From Acanthornis magna (taxonomy: Eukaryota > Chordata > Aves > Passeriformes > Acanthizidae): a stretch of 64,000 nucleotides of DNA. Every line of letters starts with the position of its first letter. Position 1 is the first letter of the stretch. The DNA is taken from contig JAWUZG010000970.1 of NCBI GenBank assembly GCA_036785705.1, positions 4,808,501 to 4,872,500 of the forward strand. The letters run 5' to 3'. Both the position numbers and the translations under genes were made by a program. Shown one piece after another: positions 1 through 12,105 of this stretch. The notes beneath the pieces are model-generated. The model ran no database searches. It was not told the DNA's origin and saw only the letters and a list, made by a program, of their open reading frames with translations.

Positions 1-1374
1 GGTATCATAATAAATGCAGCAGTGTCTTTTTCCTTGAAGCTTAACTCAAATGTCTTCGGCTGCTATTTTAAGCTTCCCATTACAAAACAGCTGATTATTT
101 GCCAGTCATTGCTGCTGATAAAGCAGAAACTTCCAAATGTTACTAACACAATATTGATGCCAACATTTAAGGGTGACAATGGTTTTATTCATCACCCATA
201 AATGTACACACACTACAGGTTACCACAGGTTACCGTCTGGTCACAGAAAGCTCCACAATCCTATTATACAAAGCAGAGTAAGGGCAAAGTGGAGACAGAT
301 TTTAATGAGATTTTGTTTTGATAAACTGCTGTCCATCACATCGAATCATTTCACATTAGCGCAATAAGAGGCACAACACAGACAAGGCAAAAGTCCTTTT
401 TCCTTTCCTTTTTTTCTCTAGAATGAGGCCTTCTGGTAAGATTCTTGAGTGCACAAGCGTGAGTTAACTTGCTACTCCCATGCGGTTTCCTGAGAAATAG
501 CACATCATGTGGTGAAGGCAAGAAACAAATGCCAAGCAAAAAAAATTATCTGACGTCTCATTCATGGAAAAGGCAGAGACAGATTGTGAGCATTCAAAAG
601 TGTAGCTTTTTCAGTGTGGTGTAAAAACTTGAGGGTTGCTAAGAAAATAATCTGTAAATTCACAATGAATTATATCTACTACATGACATCAACGCATGCA
701 TGTTTAAAGGCAGATTTCAAGGTCCACTGTGCATGCATCACCACCTCACACTCTCCAGTAGATGCTGCAGGACCTCATTAAGACTCAGCACTTTTTGAAA
801 TTTGATCCTAGAAGACTGTGTATATCTGAGATACTTTGTGTACTGAAACACTTTAATATCCTTAAAAACATGGCATATAAACTTTTTCCAACTCCATAAA
901 TGTTCTATGCGGTTTATAAGTATTCTCCAAACATGCTACATAGACTACACAATAAAGATGCAGGCCAAATTTAACCTAAGTTATTACCAGAGCAAGCAAT
1001 GACTTGCTGAGATAATGAGGCCAAAAGAGCTTTTTTTTCCATTGCTCTAAGTCAATAGCCTGTCAAAATTTGCCAGCTTTGAAGGTGTTAATGAAAACCA
1101 TTAATCTTTGTATTTATTGCCTGCTTTATGAATTTTAAGTCTGTATGTTTTATGGCAATCATCAATCATACATAAGTATCTTTGCACGTGTTTCAATTGT
1201 ATGTTGATTCTACAAACAAAATCTTAAAAATATAAGGGACCAGTCAAAAGATATGGCAATTCCAACAAAATGATCAGAAGTCCAGGTCAGTTTTCAGTAT
1301 TTGAGTCCAAAATGCAGAAATCAAAACAACTAGAACATCTGCAGGTGTGTATGCTAATGCTCTCTTCCCCTTCA
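1..1374. other. AT-rich non-coding DNA, nothing recognised
   Basis: I see no gene, RNA or recognisable repeat in this stretch. Open frames are short (at most 64 codons) and resemble no family I know. There is a pyrimidine-rich run around 395-420. Confidence 0.6.
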
Positions 1375-2000
1375 TCAGGCATTTATACACATTCATAAGA
1401 TCTCCTTGGGCCTCCTCTCTCTCCCTTTAGGCAAAACAGTCCCAGATCTCACAGTCTCTCCTCATATGAAAGATGTTTCAAGTCGTTAATTATTTTCTTG
1501 GCCCTTCACTGAACCTGATTCAGTATGAGCATGTCCTTGTCCCAAAATACCCACAAGTAGATCCAGTTGTGAACCCATAACTGGATTGAATGGTTATTCA
1601 TTCTCAGTGGTTCTGAGCAGAGGGAAGGATCACCTCTTTTGACCTGTTGGCAATTTTCCTCCTAATACAGACCAGGATGATCTCTTTGTCACAGGGACAC
1701 ATTGCTGGTTCATGTTCCATTTTCTGTTCACCAAGACCTCCCGGTCTTTTTCTGCAAAGCTGCTTTCCAGCAGGTCAGCCTCAGTCTGTACTGATGCATG
1801 AGATTATTTCCTATCATGTGCAGGACTTCATACTTCCCTTTGTTGAATTCCATTAGGTTCTTGATGGCCTGACACTCCAGCTTGTCACAGTCCTTCTGAA
1901 AGGCAGCACAAGCACCTTCTTGGTGGTGTATATCTTGGTGGTTCAGGTATCAACCACTCTTCTCCATTTTGTACATTCCACAGATTTTGGAGGGTAAACA
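1375..2000 (-). mobile_element. CR1 LINE fragment (3' part), minus strand, old
   Basis: Read on the minus strand, this matches the remembered CR1 layout between the late reverse-transcriptase ORF and the 3' UTR. The landmarks, in plus-strand order, are TTTATACACATTCATAAGAT, a CAGTCCCAG block followed by TCTCCTCAT, the GATCACCTC..TTGACCTG block, the CACATTGCTGG..TCATGTTC block, the GCAGGACTTCATACTTCC block and the CAACCACTCTTCTCC block. Many substitutions, small indels and frame breaks show that it is an ancient, dead copy. No target-site duplication or 8-bp terminal repeat is visible, so the ends are approximate. The chance frames at 1647-1856 and 1885-2076 are by-products of this element. 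The family call is from memory of the consensus; the subfamily was not determined. Confidence 0.85.
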
Positions 2001-2654
2001 ATACTTGGAGAGACCAACAGAACAAAGCATTGGGTTTTCTAAATTGTAGGATTATTCCACATTTAGGAGAGGTCAAAAGCTTTAATTATCTGAACAAGTG
2101 ATTATTTTCATTACCAGTTACCATATTGGCCTGTTTACTGATAATGGCAGTCAATGGTTGAAATATTTGAAAGTTGCCAGACCTCCCCTTGGAGGAACCT
2201 TTGTACTACATCAGATATGGTAAAAGGGGTGTATTACTCATATTTATGAGTTTTCTTATCTCATGTTCCTGTGTGAATAACAGTTAGGATCTGTAGAGAT
2301 ACTTAAAATCCCATTTCATTGGGAATACCTAATGTTAGATATCCTTGGATTTTAAGTATCTTTCAAGATAGCACTGCCTTTTGATTCATAAACTTGAATA
2401 GTAGCATCCCTAAAAGCATCCAACAATGAATGAATCATGAAGGGAACAGTTGAAGGTTTTGGGATAGTCAGTATGTATTGGTGACTTCTGGAGCAGGACT
2501 TAAAGGGACTTAAATTTTTGCATGCCTTCTAACTGCCCTTAGTCTTACAGAGCAAGAGGCTGATTGTTTCAACTGGCATCATCAAGCAGCTTGCTTAAGA
2601 TTTTGGAAAGATGCTACCCTTGTATAAAAGTTAGATACAGTACTTCTGTAATTG
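2001..2654. other. Non-coding DNA, nothing recognised
   Basis: No gene or repeat is recognised. The first tens of bases could be a decayed continuation of the adjacent minus-strand CR1, but I cannot align them with confidence. Confidence 0.5.
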
Positions 2655-2828
2655 ATGTGTTTGTCAGTACAACAGGAAGCTGTCTCAGAAGGCATTATGG
2701 CAGAACACTCCTCCAAGCTCCCTCTCAAGGCTGGCATAGGAGCAAGCAGCTTCATGTGGAGGCTGAATGAAACTTCGCGACAAGCTGGGATCAGTGCGGA
2801 TCAAAGACACCTTCTTGAGAAGTCTTAA
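2655..2828 (+). other. Unrecognised 57-codon open frame, possible relict exon or chance ORF
   Basis: An ATG at 2655 opens a 57-residue frame that ends in TAA at 2826-2828, directly preceded in frame by a stop at 2649-2651. The product would be hydrophilic and mixed in charge, with no signal peptide, membrane segment or motif I recognise; an internal Met lies at residue 15. It attracts attention because it contains CpG-bearing codons (TCG CGA, GCG) rare in this AT-rich, CpG-poor neighbourhood. A pyrimidine-leaning stretch ending in CAG at 2662-2670 could act as a splice acceptor, but I find no good donor after it. The frame is short enough to arise by chance. I assign no function. Confidence 0.2.
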
Positions 2829-3886
2829 ACATAACACCAGAAAAAGCCAAATCAATATTTTCAAACAAAGCTTTGAAACAAATCACCAACAATTTTTTAA
2901 GAGATTGTTCTTCATTTATCACTCCTTCCCCTCCCCACCATCTTCTCATTTACAGAATCAGTGAGACACTAGGTGACCATATGTAAGTCTTTGTTTATGA
3001 GCTTGAAGTGCTTCCCTGGTACTAATGGGTGTGGTCACACAGAAGAGCTGGTCTCTTGCAGGGTTGGAGACACAGAATTTTACTGCTTAATTTGTCTTCA
3101 ATTAGACTTTGAAGTTTCCAGTGCAATATTCAATTCAATGCAAAGGTCATTTAAGGACAAGCATTATCTAGTCTTAATGCAGATTAAAGGCTAAAACTAA
3201 GAAGGTGATGTATTCAGGATTTGAGCGACCTGTACAGGCTCCCTTGTCCTTCCAACTAAATGTATCTACAGTATATGTTGATTTTTCTCTCTCCAAACTG
3301 ATCTAATGAATTACAGTGTAGGAGATCCTCAGTTTTGCTTCAGATCCAGAATCATTACATTCCTTCCAGATGTCATAAGCTTTGCACATAATTTCTCTAC
3401 CTTTACATATTAGTCTGAATAAAACATCAGCTGTGCCACAGAGCCATGGAGGAGTCACATTATTTTTTCTTTCAAGGGAACCGCACAATCCTTTCATAAC
3501 AACTTAATATTTAATTACCGTAACAAATGGGAACAAGACCAAGAAGTTTGGTCAGTGGTAGTTCTGAGCAATACATATAAACCATAAAGACCACACACTT
3601 TGAAACTATTTGCCTACTTTGCACTCTCTTCCAGTGAAAGCAAACAGTAAAAATAAAAAAATGTAAATTTCATGGGCTGGATTAATGAATGCTGAATGTT
3701 CTCACTGAGCAAACTTAAGAAGGGCATTCCATACAAAGATTTCACTTTTCCACTCTGATCTTTTCAACCTACACTACTTGTCTCTTGCTTCCCTGTTATG
3801 TTGCAGGACATGATACCTTGCAACTTCACAGCTGTCAGTCTACCAGACAGACTAGCATTAAGAATATCTGCAATAATTCTCTTGCC

Positions 3887-3902
3887 AAAAAAAAAAAAAA
3901 AA
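3887..3902. repeat. Poly(A) tract
   Basis: Sixteen consecutive A residues. No retroposed gene body is recognisable upstream, so it is a simple repeat and not an identifiable retroposon tail. Confidence 0.85.
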
Positions 3903-4971
3903 GTTTGACCGGATGCCATAAGCTTCTAAGAAAGGTGTTTATGGCAAGAGTGGGAATGATTACTTTGGTCTCTGAGATGAGGCAGAACACCGGCACTGAT
4001 GTCAAGGAAAGCTACCAGACTACCAGCCAGGAAGATGATTCACTTCTACAGAACCCACAACTCATTAGATATTTTTTCTGATCAGCCTTCAAGCTCCATA
4101 TATGCATGAATCCAGAAAAAAGTGATGTTGCCTGACTGATCCACAAGCAAAGCTGATTCACCATCAGAAGTGCTCTGAATGTACCTTCCTGAAAGGGGCA
4201 GCAAAGTTTACACAAATCACAGCATCAGACAGGGATATCTGTATTTGGCATTATAGTGTATTACTCTCAACCCTCCTTCAGGAAACAGAACAGCTTAAAC
4301 TGCTCTTCAGACCATGTCATATTTTTCTCCAGTTCTTGCCTAATTTGAAAATTATAAACTGCTGGAAACAGACTGAATCCAAGGCTTCTCCAATCCCAGC
4401 TCACTGTCCTAAGAAACAGATTTCAGACAGGATGTCTCTCTCTCTCTCACTTACTCTTCATCTGGCCATACGGTATTTGTACTGTTCATTTCCCTGTTGA
4501 CCAGATGCAGCACATAGATCTGGAACATAAAAGAATCAATTGGGCAAACTATTTACCAAATAGACTTTTATAGTTGTTACTTCATATTCAATAATGCAAT
4601 GAATGTTAACTTTTCATTGCATACCCTCATACTTTAAAACAAGACTTTTCTCCAGAATTTCTCAAAGAACATATACTATAGGAAAATGAATCTATTTTCT
4701 TCATTTTCTAATGAAATATACATTTAGCCTCAACACCTAAAAAGACATTTTAAAACTCCTGGAAGAACAGTGAACAGTTTTAAATTGGGAAACTTATCAC
4801 TTTCCCAAATTTCCAGAATTTTAAATACCGAAACTATACCTCAATTAAAAATAAATTATCTGGTACTGTAAACTGGCATTTAAACTGTTTCTTGCTGTTG
4901 AAAAATATTGGACACAGAATCACATTCTCCATTGCCACATTAGTTTTCCATCAGTTTTTCAACAATGAAAT

Positions 4972-4987
4972 TACACACACACACACA
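4972..4987. repeat. (AC)n microsatellite
   Basis: Eight uninterrupted AC units, followed by degenerate GAC/ACAC units to about 5000. Confidence 0.85.
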
Positions 4988-6459
4988 GACGCATACACAA
5001 AATAAATAAACTTTGATCATGGTATCACACTGGAGCCAGTGTAATTAATGTTGTACCAGCATTTCCATTTAAGCCACTATTTTGAAGAGGTTTATAGCAC
5101 AGCCATAAAAATTCAGTTAGGTTGAAATTAAGCAAACATAGTCTTAAACAGCAAGCAACATTTAAGTATATATACAGACAGCAGCCAGTTACTACTTATA
5201 CGGGAATTAAAATAGACACTGATTTTAAAAGGCACTGCAGAGCCATTTTTTAAACAATATTTTTCTCAGCATTTACAATAATGTCTTAAAAGCCTGAATC
5301 CAAGCTATGTTTCCTTATTCTTTTTCCTTCTCACACAATAGTTCACACAATTTCTTCCAATTTTGGGATTGTATGCTTTTAAAGTAAAAGAATGCAATGA
5401 AAACATTTATTTTGAAAAACAACACACATGACTACAGTTTGATCCTGATACAGCCCTCCAGGCACGACTGATGCAGAAATGACAAATGTTTCTTATGCCT
5501 TCCAATAATCGTAAGATATAGCTGTCTGGAAAATCTGAGTACTCAAATACAAGGTTTTAAAAATGCTATTTAGAATTTAATTCTACATGAGGTCTTAATT
5601 CTGTTTTTACTAGAAATCATCAGAGCAGGATTTGCATCACTATTTCTGTCCCTTTTCCCTCTCTACTCTTTGACATTAAGTGGTATAGCGGTACAGCTTC
5701 CAAAGGTGAGTTTTAGTTTACTGACTACCTTTTTGGTAACTCATACTGAGCCAATCAGTCTGGGATTTCAAACTGCAGACAGATGACTCCATGCAAGTAA
5801 ACTAAGAACTCAGACTGGGCAGACAGTGCTATGAACTTACAGGTCTCAATAACTTAGTGTCCTCCTATAAAGAAGGCTCTTTAAAAAGCTGATTGGAATA
5901 ATTTGTGAGTTTCTTAACAAACAGTCAACAGGAAAGAGCAAGGAATCAAATTAGCGATGATGTTGATGAAAATCAGGAAAAACACCAAGGATGACAGAAC
6001 AATTACAGGGGTACAAAATTGGCTGTGTTTCACAATTTGGCACTTCCATAAGTTAAAATAAACAGCAGTCATGTTTGAAAACTGCCATTTTGCTGCAGAA
6101 ACCTAAATTCTATTCTGTTAATGTGCTTTTGCCCTATTTTAGATTTTTTTTCCAATACATATATCTCTCAAATATTGTGCGATCCTATCTCCTCCTCAGT
6201 AAACACAGCACAGTGAACCAAGGATGGATTTCAAGTATTTCAACCTTGACTCTTCAGTATCCTTTATTTGTGGTTTCAAGTCAGATTCATTAAGGTTTGT
6301 TGCATGTAGTCTGTTTTAGTTTAAAACACTAATTCATCTCTAATCAAGGATTTAAATATTGAACTGGCCAGGCATCTAGAATGCACATTATTTAAAGTCC
6401 TGAATATGTGCCAAAAATTTATTGCCAGGCCATAAAAATAATGCTGGCAAGACCTATTA

Positions 6460-6500
6460 AAAAAAAAAAAAAAGGAAAAAAAAAAAAAGAAAAAAAAAAC
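6460..6500. repeat. A-rich low-complexity tract
   Basis: About 41 bases of almost pure A interrupted by GG and G, ending in CCCAC. It could be a decayed retroposon tail, but nothing upstream resembles a retroposed gene. Confidence 0.85.
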
Positions 6501-8159
6501 CCACTTGATGAGTGTGATGAGTGGAATGCTTAAATATGACTAAAAAAGATCAGAATGCCCTTTCCTCTTAATTTCCCAGTAAAACTACAAAATTTAGACT
6601 TCGGCTTTTCTCTAGTATTTTTATCTAACCATCTCCTCTAGTCTGAGAAATATTGAAATTTGAGATAGCATTACTGGAATTAAAATTTTATCTTCCCAAA
6701 ATTTAGCATTATTGAAATTGTTAAAGTTTGAAAATCACTACAATTAGAAATCAAAATATTATGTCTTTTGTCAACTTACTATCTTGCTGGCCAGTATTTA
6801 ACCAATTTTTCATTCTATTATCTAATTTGTCAAATTGTCTACTCATGAAGAGCTGAGGAAATCTGCATAGTGGTAGCTCTATTTTGTTTTTTATCATAGA
6901 TCTTCATGTCTATTGCTCGGAGAGGACTTTTGCATAGCAAATATAATTATCACTTACAAAAGAACATGTTCTGGAGAACCAACACAGTTTAAGTGTGCTT
7001 CTATTATCACACCCTAAAATCTACATCCACCTTTGAATAAAATCATCTCCTAGTACCCCTTGCAGCCCCAAAAGTCTGATGGGCATAGTATGCCAGTAAA
7101 ACTGTAGGAAAAGAAAATAGGAGGAGACAAAAGCAAGAGAAGTAGAAAACTCCAGTTTTCAAAAACAATCCCCCATTTTCCCCCTTCAGATTTGAAAGGA
7201 AAAAACCTTTAAGTTTTCACTCACAGGTACACCATACTGTTCTTTAACAAAATATTGATTCTTATTAATTGTTAGGTTTATTTTGAGGTTTCGTCTTGCC
7301 TTATGATGCCATAACTTTTTTTTGCTCTGGATGGCTGAGGGGCAGCTTGTTTCTCATACATGACAGTATGAACACCTAAAGGACAATTCTGATTTAATCA
7401 TGGGAGATTCATAGGAGTCTGGGCTTATTTAGGGCAGGATTCTGACTCTGAAGACCACCCAGTACCACAGAGCTTTAATTTCTTGGCATGACCAGCAAAT
7501 TTACTTTCACTGTCAATCTAAACCCTTACTTTTAACTTTTGTAAAGAAAAACCCAATTGTAAACCAAAGAGGCGAATTTAAAGGTTAAGAAGTATGACTA
7601 TACGTACCTCTGCCAAATAGTGACATCAGGAAAAATGCATTTTTTGCTACAGATAATTGCCATAAACTGTTTATTTTTAATTATGAAAGTGTTAAAATTT
7701 TTACAGCCAGTTTTGCACTCCTGTTACTTGTTATGTCCTCATTGACGTTTCTGCTGATTTTCATCAGCATCAGTGCTAATTTGATTCCTTGTTCTTCTCT
7801 GTTGAGTGGCTGCCGAGAAACTCACAAATCATTCCACTCCGTTTTTTTAAGAGCCTTCTTTATAGCAGGACAGAACACTGTAACAGCATCACTTCAGCTC
7901 AACTAACTGACAAGTGAGCAAATGCACTGCTTCTGCTGGAGTCTTTAGGGAAAACCACCATTTTTTCACATATATTCATAATAAATAATTTAGAGAAACT
8001 AACCCAAAGCAAACATAGCATAATTTTAAATTAGTTTAATTAATTAGTCACATGTAGCCAAGTAAGTTTAACACTATCCATCTACTGCAATCCATACACC
8101 ACAGCACAGCCATATTACAATCTACATGCAAACAGCAAAGATTTCCTGTAAGAGAGAAC

Positions 8160-8690
8160 ATCTCATAAAGAGCAAATGAGTCTTGTTGCAGAAATGATCC
8201 CAACTCCCAAGGGCCCCAGCCTGGCCATGGCAAAGGGATGGTGCCAGCAAGTCTGGAGGAGTGGCCTGGCACCTGACCTTCATCATGCTCTTGCCTCCCT
8301 CTTTGTTGCATCAGCGAAGTCAAAGGGCTGGTGTCCTAATGATCCAGATGACCTTCTGGTGACACTGGGGTTGGCATAAAATAGGCAGCAGCAAGTCCAG
8401 CACACAAAACTGCCATTGTGCTGGGAAGGACTAAAATGGACTTCTGGCCTGTTCTTGCATCCCTGATGACAGCCTGAAGTGCTGCCTGCTCACTGTTCCC
8501 TGGAGCTGGCTATGAAATGATCTTTCACAGAAAAAAGGTTCTTGTCCCTCGATTATACGAAGCTGATATCTGATTGCCTCACTTGGGGAGGGGGAAGAAG
8601 GAGCAAATAAGGAGAAGAGGTGCAAGGATTTATAAGGGCACTCTTCCTCCCCCCGGGGGGGCTGATGAAAGCACTGGGATGTTTTAGAAC
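8160..8690. other. GC-richer block, unassigned
   Basis: This roughly 530-bp block is visibly richer in G and C than its surroundings. It contains a perfect C6G6 palindrome (CCCCCCGGGGGG) near 8651-8663 and a TATAA-like string near 8630. Several overlapping open frames (for example 8048-8323 minus and 8176-8379 plus) exist because of the composition, but none resembles a protein family I know. It is not CpG-rich, so it is not a typical promoter island. A decayed LTR or other old repeat is possible; no TG..CA ends or target-site duplication were found. Confidence 0.4.
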
Positions 8691-9339
8691 TTCCTTTGTA
8701 ACAGTACCAAAAGATAACACAAAGAGAAGAGTAACAAAATGCATTTAAATGGTTACACTAATTAGTACAGAGACAGCTTTCAGTAACAGTGGGATTCTGG
8801 TATATTTCATTTCCTTCCAATATACATTTCCTTTTACAGTTACAAAGCTTGGGCATTTTATTAGACATTGACAAAGCTGTGCTTATAAGTGGGAAGGATG
8901 GCTGCTAGAGAAAATTACGCAGGGAGACATACCAATTTTCACATCAAGTTATGTACTGAAGCATAAGATTTTGTAGACAAAGAATGTATTTCTCCAGCTA
9001 CTCGATATGTCTTTTTCTTTTCAAAATCTGCACAAGTTAAAACAAAATACATCCAGTAAGCAAAGAAAGTAACCTTAGGCTGCCATAAAGAATGGAAAAT
9101 CAACTTAAATGAGTGGGGCATATGGTTGTGCACTGGACTTCAGTTTCCAGATGAAAATGTAGATCTTATAGAGTAAGATTTGTATTCTTTTCACGTAGAA
9201 AGAAAACTTTGAGTTTCCAACGTATAAAACAGGTGTGTGGCCATCCCCCAAAGAAGTTTAAAACCCACTAAAAATCTTTTTGTATTGAAAACAATAAATG
9301 AATGATGAAACAGTAAATAACAGGTGGCATATGATTGCT
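8691..9339. other. AT-rich non-coding DNA, nothing recognised
   Basis: No feature could be supported here. Open frames (at most 64 codons) look like chance. Confidence 0.55.
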
Positions 9340-9540
9340 TACCCTGATAGTTTGGGCATTTCAAGGTTTAGACTAGATAATCTCTGTTCCTTTAAAGAGA
9401 CTCTGCAGAAGTACCAAGGCCAACTCAGAATTAGGACAACTTCGACTTCTAGGGGAAGGTGTCCCCTGCCCATGGCAGTGGGGTTAGAACTTAAAGATCT
9501 TTAAGGTTGCTTCCAACCCAAGCCATTCTATTATTCCCTG
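9340..9540 (+). mobile_element. CR1 LINE 3'-terminal fragment(s), plus strand
   Basis: The block at about 9448-9540 is a clear CR1 3' end. It has GGTGTCCCCTGCCCATGGCA, then a GGGGTTAGAACT segment, GATCTTTAAGG, TTCCAACCCA, and a terminal ATTCTATTATTC that corresponds to the degenerate 8-bp CR1 tail repeat. Just upstream (about 9340-9395) a second CR1-tail-like stretch (GTTTAGACTAGATAATCTCTG) may be a separate, older insertion or an offset part of the same one. Only the 3' UTR is present, as is usual for 5'-truncated CR1 copies. Confidence 0.85.
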
Positions 9541-10429
9541 ATAACTGACTTCACATTTTTCCTGGTTTTCACCAGATTGAAGAGTGTGAACCGAGCCCCT
9601 GATCTTCCTGAGCTGCTACAAGTACTTATAAAAGGCAATCCAGAATGAATACTCTACTAATACTACCCAGGCTGGGACCCAGAGATATTTCAATAATACC
9701 TATGGAGAGGAGCATACATCCCTTAGAACAGGAGTGCTCATCTCCTGTTTGGATGCTTCTGAAAAACTACTGCTTCTAGTCTGCTGTTGACATCAGGAAG
9801 TATGAACTTAGACAGCAATGAGAAGGGAATGAAGATTTCCACTGATCATTATTACATTTACATTGTTAAAATGCCACCTACAACAAATAGTTTGCAGAAA
9901 GACAGCCAGCTTCGGAGGGCACGGTTGGGGTTTCCATTTCTCTTCTCATGTCAGTTAGCAGAATGTAAACTTAGAGATCAAAAATAAGTTACATCACAAA
10001 GGTGTGTTAAAACAAGCATCACATATGAGGTGGTAGAAGGCACAGGCATGTCAGGAGAAGGAAAGCAAAAGCATTATTATAATGTACTTGGGATCATCTT
10101 TGTTCCCATCCAGACAACAGCAGAAGTAGTGAATAGTAAAAGTGAGAGGGCTGGAACATTTTTCTGGACAACCTTCCTACCCAAAACACCTCTTCACACA
10201 AGAAAGGGAAGGAAGGACATGGAATTCTGGGATGGGAATTCTGCAAACCCTAACAAGCTGTCAGTCATTCTGCTAACTGCTCCGCAGACTGTGCTTTCCA
10301 CACAATTGTCCATAGCTGGATGTACAAGTCAGAGGTTTGACATGGAAGTATTTTGCAGATACAGGCTAGCATCAACTTGAATAATGACAGACACAAGAGC
10401 TCCTAAACTTTGTTAGATACACAGAAATG

Positions 10430-10444
10430 AAAAAAAAAAAAAAA
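10430..10444. repeat. Poly(A) tract
   Basis: Fifteen consecutive A residues with no recognisable retroposon upstream. Confidence 0.85.
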
Positions 10445-10809
10445 TCTCATTCAAAAAATATGTACTTACTCGAAAACTGACAGCTAATTTAAGAGTTAGA
10501 TGTGGATATTGACCTTTTGGGGGAGAATTTGATTGCAAGTGCCTTTGTTGTCTAGAGTATCACAGGGGTGGCAAGAATCAAACAGGAGCACAGGAAAAAG
10601 TGTCATCATTTCAGAGATAAATGTGGCTCTAAACACAAACTTGGATAAAAAGTTACAATAATGTTCAGGAGATCAGTTTGTTTTCCTGGCCCAGCTGGCA
10701 TTTAGATGGGAAAAAAATACAAGCTCTAGCACTGCTTACTTTTTAGTATGGACAGAGTCATGAACAGTCTGTAGCCATATTACAGGCACCAATCGACTCC
10801 CAGTGAAAT

Positions 10810-10836
10810 CCATCCATCCATCAATCCATCTATCCC
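10810..10836. repeat. (CCAT)n short tandem repeat
   Basis: Degenerate CATC/CAAT/CTAT tetranucleotide units, about six in a row. Confidence 0.8.
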
Positions 10837-12038
10837 CTCAGATATGCCACAAAGCTAGCATGTGTCTAATGTGAGCAGACACATAAGAACTTTATTGTCA
10901 ACAAAATTCGTTGGCCGCGCCATTTTGCCTCAGTTGGCCAAATCCTATTAACAGCATGTAACTATATACTAAGAACACAAAGAATTTTCCTGCTGCCAGA
11001 TGTTCTCACATTTTGCTTTTTTTTTGAGGCAGGGTGGCTGAGAATTGCTGGTCCATTAAAAAACTAAACAGACTTGGTAACTCCACATGTGAGGCAGAAA
11101 TAAAAAAACTGCTGGTAAATTTAAAAATAATAAAAAGATGGGGTCTCCAGATTATCTCTATGTCACATTTTCTTCCTCCATACCCCCATTCAGCAGCCTT
11201 TTATCTGGATAACCTCAACTTATGTAACAGGCAAATATAATCCTTTCTGGATGAAGGAAGGGCAAAATTGTGGTTTCAACAGAACTCTCACACATTCTCT
11301 TAAAAAAAACAGATGTAATTTAAGAGACATCAACATTTTTTCAGCCTTCTGGCTTTGAAGAAGTCACTAAAATACATAACTACACAGTGTGGGCATCAGC
11401 AAAGGACTGGCAAAAGAGCAAGTAACAGTAAAGCAGCAGTAAAGCATCATAGCAAGCTCAGGTATTGGTAAGTCCCCTCTTCCTCTGTATGCCCTAGTTA
11501 TGCACAGGCACACAAAGCTCTTTACAAAGATCTAAGAGTGTGTCCTCCATGCTGGAGAAGAAGCCATGCCAGATCTGCAAGAAGATGCATAAGGATTCTG
11601 CAGCTACTGAACTTGCCTCAACTGTCTCCATTTCTACACAAGAGACCTGGAAAAACATGATGCTGACTTCTAAGGGCAATGAGCTCTTGAAATGCTTTTT
11701 CACTTCATGACATGCCCTGAATTATATGCTCTTCCTAAAATGAGAGCTGCATTCATGCTAACAGAGGGAAAACATCATCATCTAAAGCTGGATCCATGCC
11801 TTGCTACTGGCTTTTACAAAATCCATGGACATGGTTTAATTAGTTAAGTTAAAAACATTTTTGTATAGTGGCCTGTGGATGAAAAGTTTTCCCACATTAC
11901 ACTGCAGAAAAATTCATACCATGACATATCTGAGTGAAGTACCTTAGCCTGGTGCCAATGTACACACAGGAGTCTGGTCTGACAGGCATGTGGATTTACA
12001 AGTACGTGCTTTATGGTAAAAGCAGCTTACAGTAACTA

Positions 12039-12105
12039 TGCCAAAAAAATACAAAACCAAACCAAACTGAAAAAAACCCCCACCAAAACAAAACCAACAC
12101 AACTG
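12039..12105. repeat. A/C-rich low-complexity tract
   Basis: A purine-plus-C run built of AAAACC and CCAAAA-like units on the plus strand. It is low complexity with no clear period. Confidence 0.65.

Larger units (their letters stand above)
2829..8159. other. AT-rich non-coding DNA with scattered simple repeats
   Basis: No exon, RNA gene or interspersed repeat is recognised over about 5.3 kb. The longest open frame (98 codons, plus strand, 3785-4081) reads through a 16-bp A tract and matches no family I know. Simple repeats within it are listed separately. Confidence 0.6.

Noticed and set aside
10030..10380. 116-codon plus-strand open frame
   Set aside because: No domain, repeat or membrane segment recognised, no convincing splice sites, and composition matches translated AT-rich non-coding DNA.
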